Positions 1 to 10,279 of a stretch of 64,000 bases of DNA are shown here, one piece after another. The stretch is taken from contig CP137674.1 of assembly GCA_037976565.1 (NCBI GenBank), positions 10,057,587-10,121,586 on the forward strand, read 5' to 3'. Positions within the stretch are counted from its first letter, which is position 1. Every line of letters starts with the position of its first letter. Below the pieces are notes generated by a model. That model did not search any database. It was not told the origin of the DNA and was given only the letters and a program-made list of their open reading frames with translations. The translations under genes and the position numbers were made by a program. This stretch comes from Mesocentrotus franciscanus (Eukaryota > Echinodermata > Echinoidea > Camarodonta > Strongylocentrotidae).

Positions 1-660
1 ATGTTGGCTCGTTGGCACGTTGGCGATTTAAAATCAACTCTCTCAACTTATGTTGGTTCGTTGATACGTTGGCACGTTGGAGAATTTAATTCAAATGTCT
101 CAACTATATTGGCTCGTTGGAACGTTGGCACGTTGGAGAATTAAATTCAAGTCTCTCAACTTATGTTGGCTCGTTGGCACGTTGGAGAATTAAATTCAAG
201 TCTCTCAACTTATGTTGGCTCGTTGGAACGTTGGCACGTTGGAGAATTAAATTCAAGTCTCTCAACTTATGTTGGCTCGTTGGAACGTTGGCACGTTGGA
301 GAATTAAATTCAAGTCTCTCAACTTATGTTGGCTCGATGGCACGTTGGCACGTTGGAGAATTAAATTCAAGTCTCTCAACTTATGTTGGCACGTTGGCGC
401 GTTGCCGACTTAAATTCAAGTCCCGTCTCTCAACTTATGTTGGCTTGTAATTGTTGGCACGTTGGGACGTTGGAGAATTAAATTCAAGTCTCTCAACTTA
501 TGTTGGCACGTTGGCGCGTTGCCGACTTAAATTCAAGTCCCGTCTCTCAACTTATGTTGGCTTGTAATTGTTGGCACGTTGGCGTTGGAGAATTAAATTC
601 AAGTCCCGTCTCTCAACTTATGTCGGCACGTACGTTGGCACGCATGTTGGCGTTGGTACG
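1..660. repeat. 57-bp minisatellite with GTTGGCACGTTGG core
   Basis: A tandem array begins at or before the window edge. The landmark GTCTCTCAAC recurs at 151, 200, 257, 314 and 371, giving periods of 49, 57, 57 and 57 bp; the 49-bp unit lacks one CGTTGGAA sub-block. After about 390 the units become irregular, with a variant carrying GCCGACTTAAATTCAAG. Each unit contains a smaller CGTTGGNA sub-repeat. Open frames on both strands here are by-products of a period divisible by three, and I do not call them genes. The array abuts the 3' end of the LINE on its right. Confidence 0.93.
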
Positions 661-2650
661 ATATTGGATTGCCATTCAAGACTATATCTCGGCACCTAGT
701 ACTTTGACAGGTTGAAGCGTTGGGTTGGTGGACAAAAAAAAACCTTAAATCCGCATGGTGGGGTATTCTAAAGTTGTTCCGAAGAAGGTGCTTCCAATGA
801 TTTTCAAGTTCTGACTTGAACTTATTAATTGATGAGGCGTTAACAGCAATTTTAGGAAGGTTATTCCAATTATTAATACTCCGCACTGAAAATGACATCT
901 GCCTCATCTTAGATTTGCAGTGGGGCTTCCTTATTTTGAGCCTGTGTCCTCTTGTTCTGGATTCTTCAATGATTTCAAACATGTCATTCTTCTCTACAGC
1001 CTCAAGTCCATGCATGATTTTGTATATTTGAAGAAGATCAGCCCTCTGTCTACGGTACTCTAGTGATGGTAGTTTGAGTGTCTTGAGTCTGTCTTCGTAG
1101 CTTAGATGTTTCACATCTGGGATGAGTCGTGTAGCTCGTTGCTGAACTTTTTCCAATAAGTCTTGGTCCTTTAGGTAAGTTGGTCTCCAGACTGCATTGC
1201 AATATTCTAGTGTTGGGCGTACTATGGTCTTATATAGTTGTAGCATGCCACTGGACCCAAGGGATGAAAAGGAACGCTTGATGATTCCCAACTTGATATT
1301 GGCTCTTTGGAGACATCAGCTACGTGGGCGCAGAAAGACAGATCTGAGTCAAATAGTACCCCCAGATCCTTTTCTCCCATTCCTTCGTCCGTTGTCACAT
1401 CTTTTCTCCCATCAGGACATTCCATGGTGTAGGCAAACTTCTTGTTGTTCTTTCCATAGTGTATCACTTTGCACTTTCCTTCGTTAAACGGTAGTTGCCA
1501 GTTACTTGACCATTGTACGATGTCATTTAAGTCCTGTTGGAGTAGCTTAGCATCCTCTTCATTGTCTACAACCCTGTACAGTTTTGTGTCGTCCGCAAAT
1601 AGTTTCGCTGTAGAATTCTGAGCAACAGATGGTAAGTCATTAATGAAGATATTGAACAGGACCGGACCGAGGACACTTCCTTGCGGTATGCCACTTGTTA
1701 CTTCGCAGCTTTCTGAAATCTTCCCATTCACCACCACTCGTTGACTGCGGCCTGTCAAATACTTCTCAATCCACTTGATAAGACATCCTTCGATACCATT
1801 TGCTTTAATCTTAGTAAGTAGACGCTGGTGAGGCACACTGTCAAAAGCTTTACGGAAATCCAAGTACAGGCAGTCTATTCCATGGCCATTATCAAGAATC
1901 TTGGTCCACTGCTCAAGAACAACTGTCAATTGGGTTGAACAGGATCTGCCACTGCAAAGCCGTACTGGTCATCAGTGAATAGGTGATTGAGTTCTATGTG
2001 TTGGATTATCTTGCTTCGAATAATCTTCTCCATTGTTTTACAGATTATTGATGTTAAGCTCACCGGCCTGTAGTTACCTGGCAGGCTCTTTTTTCCCTTC
2101 TTAAAGATGGGAACCACAGTAGCTTCTTTCCACGTAGCTGGAACGCTGCCTTCCTTGAACAGTCGGGAAAAGATAATTTGAAGAGGTTTTCCAATCTGGT
2201 GACACGTTTCTTTCAAAACTCTTGAGTGTAGACCGTCTGGGCCTGGTGATTTGTCTATGTCCAATTTAGATAAATGGCCACAATTACTTCCTCTACGAAC
2301 TCGACATCGCTTAAGGATGATTCTACGTGGTAGGGATCCATGTCTGGAGCATTCCCAAGTCCTCTTCAGTAAAATAGTTCAAAAAATGAATTGAGGGCAT
2401 CTGCTTTCTCTTGATCATTCCTCACCCAGGTACCATCTTCCATCTGCAGGTCAGGAATTCCTGTTCGAGTCTTGGTTTTACTTTTTGCGTATTTCCAGAA
2501 GGACTTGGCATTGGTTTTAACCTCATCAGCAATTTTACTCTCAAAGTCGCTGTACCATGTGCTAATACTAATAGGCAGCAATTTCACACGTGAATAGTCA
2601 ATACACTTATAACACACAACTGCACATAATCATGCCGATAAAACTGCAAG
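600..2650 (-). mobile_element. Decayed non-LTR retrotransposon (CR1/Jockey-like LINE), reverse transcriptase part
   Basis: Reading right to left on the minus strand, four open pieces form one reverse transcriptase: 2617-2366 (pre-RT region), 2264-1926 (SPGPDGLHSRVLK and NYRPVSLTS motifs), 1929-1222 (FRKAFDSVPH, GIPQGSVLGP and the catalytic FADDTKLY) and about 1290-600 (C-terminal TIVRPTLEYCNAVW and the thumb/tail region). The pieces lie in different frames, with breaks near 2340-2265, 1927 and 1290-1310, so the copy cannot code for an intact enzyme. The upstream endonuclease domain is missing, consistent with 5' truncation during target-primed insertion. The motif order fits the Jockey/CR1 group; the exact clade is inferred. 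Confidence 0.9.
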
Positions 2651-3182
2651 CAAGTTTGACAGTGGACACACGATTTTAATTTTTAAATTATTCTTTCTAA
2701 CATCGGTGAGTTGAAAAAATTGTATTTTACTTCTATTTAGGTGTCATCAATTGTCACTAAAGTACCGATTTTGAGTGAAATCAGTTTAGTTTTGTACAGT
2801 GGCGTTTGAAATGTTGAGATCAATAAAACGGGTTTTAATACACAGCCAGGATAGCGATGCAGCTATGTGTGACCGATGTTACTTGTTAGAATTTTACTAA
2901 GAAAGAATATTTTGACAATTCAAATCCCTTATCGTGAGTCTAGTGACGTAGACTGTGATCTAGATCTAGTGTCGAACTTGCCGATCAGCCACATCGTGTG
3001 TGTGTGTTGGGTTTTTACAGAGGTGTATCAATCAGATATGATTATTTACGTCTGGGGACCGACCTTTAACGTCACCATCCGAAAGACGTGACTGAGTTTC
3101 GAACCTGCGTCCTTGGCTGAATCAGTTTGTAACTTCCACTGTTAGCTGGATTACAGGCGCACGCCACAACGCCTAGTCGTAT

Positions 3183-3238
3183 TCATTGTGTGCATTAGTG
3201 TGCAATTGTGTGCAGTGTGTGTATTGTGTGTAATTGCT
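3183..3238. repeat. TG-rich microsatellite
   Basis: An irregular run of TGTGTG and GTGTGCA units within otherwise ordinary sequence between the LINE and the transposon mosaic. Confidence 0.6.
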
Positions 3239-3824
3239 GCCTTTCAGCATGCACGTAGTACACCGCTAGAGGTCAATACGCATTGCCATTAGCATTAACT
3301 CTCTATTTGATGGAGTGGCCTGGCCTGGCCTAGACCGAAAATTTCTGTCGATTTCGTTCGTTAGCCTCTGATTTGGGTAGGGTCGGCTCCTCTCTTTAGA
3401 GACAGAAGCCGGCTATTAATTGGGTCTCCTGTCAGAAGTTCGTCCCACCAAAAGTGCCACCAAACTTTGGACTAAAATGTTATTTTAGCGGATTCATATC
3501 CGATGGCGATGCACTTATAGTTATAGTTATACTCAGGGCTGTCAACTTTGGGGAACTGCTTCAAGGGAGATCGTACGCAATTGTTTTTTTGCTCAACGGG
3601 GTGGGGGCGTTGGGTAAAAAAAAAAATGCTCACTACCCCCCTCCCTTGAGCAACAAAAAAAACTCAGGTAGGGTCGGCTCCTCTCTTTAGAGACAGAAGC
3701 CGGCTATTAATTGGGTCTCCTGTCAGAAGTTCGTCCCACCAAAAGTGCCACCAAACTTTGGACTAAAATGTCATTTTAGCGGATTCATATCCGATGGCGA
3801 TGCACTTATAGTTATAGTTATACT

Positions 3825-4060
3825 CAGGGCTGTCAACTTTGGGGAACTGCTTCAAGGGAGGTCGTACGCAATTTTTTTTGCTCAACAGGGGTGGGGGCGT
3901 TGAGTAAAAATAAAAATGCTCACTACCCCTGAGCAAAAAAAAAAAAAGGGAAACGGATGTTTTTTCATAAACCGGAAGATTCTACATTGAAGCGGGAGAG
4001 CGGGAGGAAGGGCGTTATGGCATGAGACTCTCTCCAAATCCAGGAGGGTTGACAGCCCTG
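3825..4060. mobile_element. Nested hAT-like MITE, CAGGGCTGTCAAC ends
   Basis: The left end CAGGGCTGTCAAC and the right end GTTGACAGCCCTG are inverted repeats. They are flanked by the direct repeat TTATACT (3818-3824 and 4061-4067). CAGGG termini suggest hAT, but the visible target duplication is 7 bp, not the usual 8. A second copy of the left end at 3534 comes from the 291-bp tandem duplication. Confidence 0.7.
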
Positions 4061-4268
4061 TTATACTTATATTATAGTTATAGTTGAAAATTGGGCCTAG
4101 GGCTAGGCTAATATACAGCAGTTCCACTTACCAGCTTGACTGTATGATGCGTTTAAGGTTTTTTTTCCAGATTTTCTTTGTCGAAATTGAACTCCGTGTT
4201 GAAATTCTTGCAGCCGTATTTTTAAACTGTTACTGCGCATGAAGGAAGATGACGCATCCATTGACAGT

Positions 4269-4452
4269 AGGGCGCTTTCGCATTTTGCGACGGAAGCAAA
4301 GACGACGGGAGAATTACGGCGATACTGCTCTTCTGTCGTGTTTAGGGAACGAACGCAATCATGGCCGCATACGGTCGTGAAAATCAACAAGACAGAGAAA
4401 ATTTTGGTTCGCGCATGCACCGATTGTTTTTTCGCTCGCGTGAAAGCGCCCT
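4269..4452. mobile_element. Nested 183-bp MITE, AGGGCGCTTTC ends
   Basis: The ends AGGGCGCTTTC and GAAAGCGCCCT are inverted repeats. The element sits in the loop of the palindrome at 4140-4535. The related palindrome at 31.9 kb has a continuous TTGACAGTAACAGTTT at this point, so this is an insertion. A likely target duplication is AGTA. The open frame through it has no recognisable product. Confidence 0.75.
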
Positions 4453-4537
4453 AGTAACTAACAGTTTAAAATATGGCTTCAAGAATTTCAACACGGAGTT
4501 CAATTTCACAAAGAAAATTCGGAAAAAAGACCCTTAA

Positions 4538-5065
4538 AGGTACTAGGTCCCATTTGCAGGCCAAAAAATTAAAAGGTTAAATTCCAACGGCATTTGAAAG
4601 ATAATACTAATTTAGAATTTCCCTAAAAAATGGAGGCTTGAAAATGTCTTTAAGTGGGAAAATAACGACTATTAGTTGTCGAATCGACTTAGGAGCTATA
4701 GAGCCAGTAAGTAATAGTCTGATTTTTCAGACCATTGTACCGAATGGTCGTACGTTTTATGCTGCGCAAAGATTCAATCAGTTTAATTTTGGCCATTACA
4801 AGAAGTGGGTTATTGATGTAGACAAATGCTCATGTACCCTTTACAGCTCATTTTATGTATGTTATTACCAAAGATGAAAAAGCCAGTCAGTCACTCAATA
4901 GTGTCTGACAGTGAAGTCTAGCAAGTAAACGGGTTTCCTTGCATAATTTGAATATTAGGACACTGCTAACGTTCAAATTTCACTGATAGGACATACATGA
5001 CATATTCATAATTCCTGCAAAGTTCTACAGAATTTGATGTTGGCTGCAAAAGGGACATAGTATCT
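4538..5065. mobile_element. TTAA-target MITE family A, copy 1
   Basis: TTAA occurs at 4534-4537 and 5066-5069. The termini are AGGTACTAGGTCCC on the left and AGATACTATGTCCC (reverse complement) on the right. A second copy lies at 49276-49789. It is inserted in a TTAA within the right arm of the surrounding palindrome. Precise TTAA duplications are typical of the piggyBac and Kolobok superfamilies; termini starting with AG fit Kolobok better than piggyBac (inference). Confidence 0.85.
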
Positions 5066-5212
5066 TTAAATGTGGCACTTTTGGTGGGACGTTCTGACAG
5101 GAGACCCTATGGCCGGCTTCTGTCTCTAAAGAGAGGAGCGGACCCTACCCAAATCAGAGGCTATTAACGAACGAAAGAGACAGACATTTTTGGTCTAGGC
5201 CTGGCCTAGAGT

Positions 5213-6680
5213 CTAGACCGAAAGCTTCAGTCCCAGAGTCCAGATGGCCGTGCTACGGCAAAACAATATATTTACACGTAGTCACGTAGCGTCTTTTCCC
5301 GTAATTCAGGTTTAAGACTTTACAGAAGTACAGTTCTATCTGTAGTTTTGTTAAATATTTCGTATTCTGACTGAGAATGAATAAAGAGCCTAAGACTAGT
5401 AAGAGGCGTAAAGAGTAAAGCCCTGTCTTAATAGAACTTTTTCGATCTCACCCGAGCGATATGTGGATAAGAAACGGTTGGAGGTCTGATCGTAAAACAT
5501 GGGATGAGCCTTTGCCAGGCTCATGGACACAGTCTTAACCAGCCATCCGCGAAAACCTCACTCGGGTAGGTTCCCAAACAACCGCACCTCCCTCATCGCG
5601 ATCAGCTAACGCGCACTGTGTACGTTAGCGCGGGAAATTTTTCCCGGTAATTCAGAATCGGGAGCGCAATTTTAGTTTTTTAAATTTGCGATTTATTTAT
5701 TAATATAGTATTACAATTCGTATTATTTGAGCAAATTCAAGTATAAAATTAAGAATGTATGTAATTGTTTACGTGTGTAAACTTAGAGCAAGTTAAATTG
5801 GCAACCTTGTTTACAAGAGTCCCGCATGTTCTCGATCCAAAATGCAATCGCTGCAATGTTTACATTTTTCACGGCCCTGACGTCATCTACCCGGGTAAAG
5901 TTCTGCGAGCGTCTTAACTGGCCGTTTGTCTGGATGTCGTCCGGATGTTACCGCGATCTCACCTTGGCCCGACTAGGGTGAACTCACCTCGTTGTCACCT
6001 CGATGTTCTGATGTTACCCCGATTGACGCGTTTTAACTTGAACGCAGTAGGATCTCATCCAGACAATGGGGAGGGGGGGGGGTATTTTCTTTGTAAATTG
6101 AAAATGATCAAAGTTCAAACTTTTATCAAGGTGAAGAAAAATGAAACATAGTTAAATACTTAATATGAAATTAATCTTTAAATACATCTCTATAAACTTT
6201 GTGGCTCAGTTAGAGGTAGTTTTTTTTGAGGGGGGGGGGTATTTTGCAGGCCAAATTGAAAGCAAAAAAATTGCATAAATAATGTTGGCTTACCTCCTTT
6301 AAGATGTTTATCAATAAATTACATTCCTTATGGTAGAAATCCATCTCTGATGCAAGAGGAAAATTTTGATCACAAGTTCAGTCTAAAATGTAATGTTGAT
6401 GAAAGACAGCATGAACTGTACGTTCAACGATTTTGTTAAATGTCCCTTGATAGAAGTTTGTTTTCAGTAGCACTTGAGTGGTTATGAACTGAAGCGTTAC
6501 AGTTTTTGCAGAATCCTGATAGGGACTTGTGAGTGTAATTGGAGCTCTGTTAATTGGGAAAACAAGAAACCAGATATTATGACACCCATGTTGACTCATG
6601 TTCATTTCATGAAATATGAGACTTCCTATTGAGTTCCCAAAGGATGTTCTCTCTGTTTTTTTAAAAAGAGTTGATTACCT
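5213..6680. other. Unassigned intergenic stretch
   Basis: I see no gene or clear repeat here. There is a TGACGTCA motif at 5878-5885, CCCGGGTA nearby, and short G-runs around 6067 and 6230. Part of it could be promoter or 5' UTR of GTF2F1, whose first exon I could not find, but nothing in the sequence proves this. Confidence 0.4.
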
Positions 6681-7062
6681 TCTTGCGCTCAGCAAACGAT
6701 CGCATGGAAGAGAGCTGTAGTGTGAAACATTCACATGGTTTCTTACTTTCTTTCATATTGTCTGCTGAGAGCCAGTAGGATATAATTGATATATATGTGG
6801 CTTGCACCCTTCTTGCGCTCAGCATACAATGGCATGGAAGAGAGCTGTAGTGTGAAACATTCACATGGTTTGCTTTAATATTGTCTGCTGAGAGCCAGTA
6901 GGATATAATTGATATATGTGGCTTGCACCCTTCTTGCACTCAGCATACGATGGCATTGAAGAGAGCTGTAGTGTGAAACATTCACATGGTTTGCTTTAAT
7001 ATTGTGTGCTGAGAGCCAGTAGGACGTTGATACACGTTGCTCTTCACACCCTTCTAACACTC
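6681..7062. repeat. ~121-bp minisatellite, 3 copies plus a partial
   Basis: Units begin at 6681, 6811, 6932 and 7053 (TCTTGCGCTCAGCA and variants), with periods of 130, 121 and 121 bp. Each contains GAGAGCTGTAGTGTGAAACA and GCTGAGAGCCAGTAGGA. The open frames on the minus strand repeat with the array and are not genes. Confidence 0.9.
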
Positions 7063-8044
7063 AACAGATGATATCTCATATGATACTTTAGTTCACGTGT
7101 GAAAATAATTCTTTGTCCTGTTTTTCAGCACTTTTCAGTAAGGAAATTTGAGCTCTGATGGCCTATCAGTGACATGTACATGTCTGTGTGCTAAAACTAA
7201 ATTGCTATCAAGTGGCAAAAAGAGTTTTAAATGATGGAGAGGGATTAGATTTGAGGAAGTGATAAGATAATTGAAGTTCTCTATAGGTAGTCAGTGTTAA
7301 AAAAAGTCTCTTTCAGTCAGTCAACTTGTAGCATGTGTTCAAGCTTGTCTTCAGAAATACATGTAGTTATTTTTCCCCCTAAATATTGGTGATATGTCAG
7401 ACTTAAAAAAACACTCAAACATGTATGCATTCCTGCAGTTTTTTTTTTGAATTTTAATGAGGGTCTTATTTGATACATGTTTTTTCCTCACAAATGTTGT
7501 CAAGCTATTCAACATCTTGTAATAAATTTGAGTTTGTCCTTTTCATTGTACATTGACAGTGCAGTATGTGACTTTTTGCAAGCTTTGTACTTTGTTTATT
7601 TTGCTGAGTTTTTTAAATTTTGATATAAAGACAAAATCAAAAACAAAATCATATTTTCTGTTTTTTGTGTTTAAAATTGCTGCTTAGATAAATTGCTGCT
7701 TAGATGGCCTTTTAAATCCAGCATGAATGACAGATAGTGTAATCTACCTATGTGTACTGGCAGTGATGTTATCTGTCATGACTCTGTGATTTAGTTAGTG
7801 CCTGAAAGGCTGAAAGTACATATGTTTACAGATTTTTCTTCTTTTTTTTTCTTTTTTCTTTTTTTTTGCATTGCATAGTTATCACAATGCAATATTGTCC
7901 ATGCCTTTAAGGATTTTGATGACCTTTGATTTTTGTGCAAACTCTAGATTTGAATAGTGTATATACTTGTATATTTCTATCCTAAGTAAATATTGTAGTG
8001 TACATGTATGTATACAGCAAATCAATAGTACAGCACATACAATG
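7063..8044. other. AT-rich intergenic stretch, no feature seen
   Basis: Ordinary AT-rich sequence with T-runs near 7440 and 7840-7868. I find no coding exon, RNA gene or clear repeat. Confidence 0.5.
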
Positions 8045-8490
8045 TAGGGTGCGTTTATCGGGTCTTGCCATCAGATATGTACATATCGAACCCCACTATC
8101 GAACCCCACTATCGAACCCCACTATACGAACGTGATTCTCGGGATGTCGCGTTTATCGTCTCTTCACGATTCAAAATAAAGGCCTTGTCTCTGCCCAGCT
8201 GCTTTGCGCCATTTGACCTTGGAAGCGGATTAGCCTGGGAAGGTCCATAGAGCTATATGGGAAGGTCCGATTTGTATGTGGGGTTCAAAACAGCTTTGCG
8301 TTTATCGTGTCTCAGAAACGTGATTCTGGCTGTATGTCACATTCAAAACGCACCTTTTCGGCGTTACAATATGCCCATATCTAAAGACGTTTGAAATAGG
8401 GCTTTGCGTTTATCGCCTTAAAAATTTGCCTGAAAGACGTTTGAAAACGCTGATTCTAGGCAAAAATTTGGTCGATAAACGCGACCCTAG
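8045..8490. mobile_element. 446-bp MITE with TAGGGTGCGTTTATCG ends
   Basis: The left end TAGGGTGCGTTTATCG matches the reverse complement of the right end CGATAAACGCGACCCTA with one inserted base. The motif GCGTTTATCG recurs internally on both strands. A 13-bp unit ATCGAACCCCACT is repeated three times at about 8086-8125. No transposase is present. Confidence 0.82.
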
Positions 8491-8813
8491 ACACTTCATA
8501 CAAATTAATAATTTTGTTGCTGTTTTATATCAATAATAATAATGATATGTCTTGTTTACCCAGGGTAGCCTCATCAGTAATCACACTGTTCTCCCTGAGG
8601 GCCCTGCAATCATATTATTATCCCGTCTGTATTACCCCGTGATTGTATTAATGATTTTAAGTATAGATAGTGCACTTGTCTGTCATGTCTGACACTCCAG
8701 GGGGGTGTTTCATCAACTAAAATCGATTTCGATTTTAAAAATCAATTTTTAAGTCCTAATTGGTTTTAGCTTAAAACTGATACTTGTGAACTGTTTCATC
8801 AAATCGATTTTAA

Positions 8814-9209
8814 AGGTAAAGACCAGTTTTAGAAACGCCTCTCTCAAAAAAATTAAATGGAAGCTTTCACTACCAATCATGTGAAAGAATATGTTTTTAC
8901 TAATACGTGATGATACAAATTTTGCCGGGAAAGTTGGGAAACCGCCTACTAATTGATATATTTAGTAAATTATTATATCTATTGGGACCAAATAGATATC
9001 GCGCACGTGGTCGCGTAGTCCTATATACATCTCTCTGTGTACAGTGCTTATAACTTTACCAAGACTGGGCCAAATTTCTTATCATTTTGATGATTCCAGA
9101 ACCTTGCAGTACACACCAATACTTATATGCTAGATGATCAACCTTTTCTGATCGATTCCACAATGTTTCTTTCACAATGCAATCGCATGACCAGAACTGG
9201 TCTTTATCT
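8814..9209. mobile_element. TTAA-target MITE family B, copy 1 (nested)
   Basis: TTAA flanks both sides (8810-8813, 9210-9213). The termini are AGGTAAAGACCAGTT and, inverted, AGATAAAGACCAGTT. It interrupts the left half of the 8697-9787 element. A 77-bp relative with the same ends lies at 40683-40759. Confidence 0.83.
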
Positions 9210-9297
9210 TTAAGGCTAAAATCGATTTTATTTTTTTCATGAAACAGCTCCTAAAATCGAAATCCATTTTAGGCCCTTAAAATCGATCGGATCGACG

Positions 9298-9738
9298 GAC
9301 CTGCCAACCAGTACGATTTAATCGTATTTCGTACGATTTTTAGAAGTAAATACAACAGTACGATTTTCCTCAATAAAATACGATTTTCCAACAAATTTTT
9401 TTAAATTTTTTTTTAAAATATTTTTTTAAAATCATTTTATTTTGTGTGTGTGTGTGTGTGCCAATTTCAATGGCACAATGCCCATTCTGTCCTGTAAAGT
9501 ATCCTACAAGCATCTCACATCGGCAATTTGGGGATGTTCATTGGTTCATCGAACACACCCAGTCATGAAGAAATCATGCATATATATTCAACCACTGCTC
9601 CATAAAAAATTTCTTCCTGTATGTAGGAACTGTAAGAGGCATTGATCCATGTTTTTTTTTTCAATACAATTTTTGTCAGTAAAATACAACTTTTGGGATT
9701 AAAGAATACAGTTTTTGAACTCCAGAGGTTGGCAGGTC
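9298..9738. mobile_element. Nested MITE with GACCTGCCAACC ends
   Basis: The left GACCTGCCAACC and right GGTTGGCAGGTC are perfect 12-bp inverted repeats. The interior carries repeated GTACGATTTT and AATACGATTTTC motifs and a (TG)n run at 9443-9460. It interrupts the right arm of the 8697-9787 element. Confidence 0.8.
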
Positions 9739-10279
9739 TGAATCGATTTTAAGATCGATTTTAGGGTTTAGTGAAACACCCCCCTGGGGTCCTGTTTCAT
9801 TGAACCTTTTGTTAGTAACTAGTGTCACATTTCTATACATATCAATTATCACTCACAGCCTATCAAATGCAACAATTTCAGTAGCTTATAGCAGTAATTG
9901 GAACTTGTTATTGATATCAATTTTTTTTGTCACCCCAGCTTTAGCATTGATGCTGCTGTTATGGCATTCTTTCATTCTTTTGTATGATCTTCTACAATAT
10001 AAACTTTATTTGTCCTTATGCTATATTTTTTACCAGTCTTCTGAGTGCATCAGTTGGTTGGGCGGAGGGACCATTACGGTTACAGTGATTGAGTTTGCTC
10101 TCCTCTTCCCTGGCCGCTATCTGTTGCACTCAGAATAATGCTGCAAAAACTTCTATCGGTATAATTTTTGTCATTCTAATTTTGTAATCACCTTGTTTAT
10201 ATTGTTCATTGTTATATTTCTTGAAAGTGCCGTATAAATAATAAATAAATGAAATAAACTTTCCTTTTCATTTCTGCAG

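Larger units (their letters stand above)
3315..5212. mobile_element. Composite foldback DNA transposon with ~145-bp terminal inverted repeats
   Basis: The sequence from about 3315 (CCTGGCCTAGACCGAAA, then CGTTCGTTAGCCTCTG and GGGTAGGGTCGGCTCC) returns in inverted orientation at about 5070-5212, giving terminal repeats of roughly 145 bp. The left end carries a 291-bp tandem duplication (3376-3666 and 3667-3942). Inside are an imperfect palindrome (4140-4232 against 4458-4535) and three further insertions listed separately. A simpler relative lies at 31527-31960, which shows what the element looked like before some of the insertions. No transposase is visible, so it is non-autonomous. Confidence 0.82.
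8697..9787. mobile_element. Foldback MITE with CCAGG/GGGGTGTTTCA ends, carrying two nested elements
   Basis: The left end CCAGGGGGGTGTTTCA is followed by ACTAAAATCGATTT; the right end is the inverted counterpart ending TGAAACACCCCCCTGG. Inside lie two complete younger elements (8814-9209 and 9298-9738). The terminal GGGGTGTTTCA is shared with elements at 40.3, 42.1 and 47.1 kb, although the interiors differ. Confidence 0.85.

Noticed and set aside
117..450. Overlapping open frames on both strands with repeated WHVGELNSSLSTYVGS and RDLNLILQRANVP
   Set aside because: They are the 57-bp minisatellite read in frame; the period is a multiple of three.
1..660. CRISPR-like direct repeats
   Set aside because: Units are contiguous without unique spacers, and the window is from an animal nuclear genome.
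4239..4454. 71-codon open frame in the palindrome loop
   Set aside because: It is almost entirely the 183-bp MITE; no protein similarity is recognised.
5213..10279. First (start-codon) exon of GTF2F1
   Set aside because: One must exist upstream of 10280, but no short ATG-to-GT segment here is convincing, so none is called.
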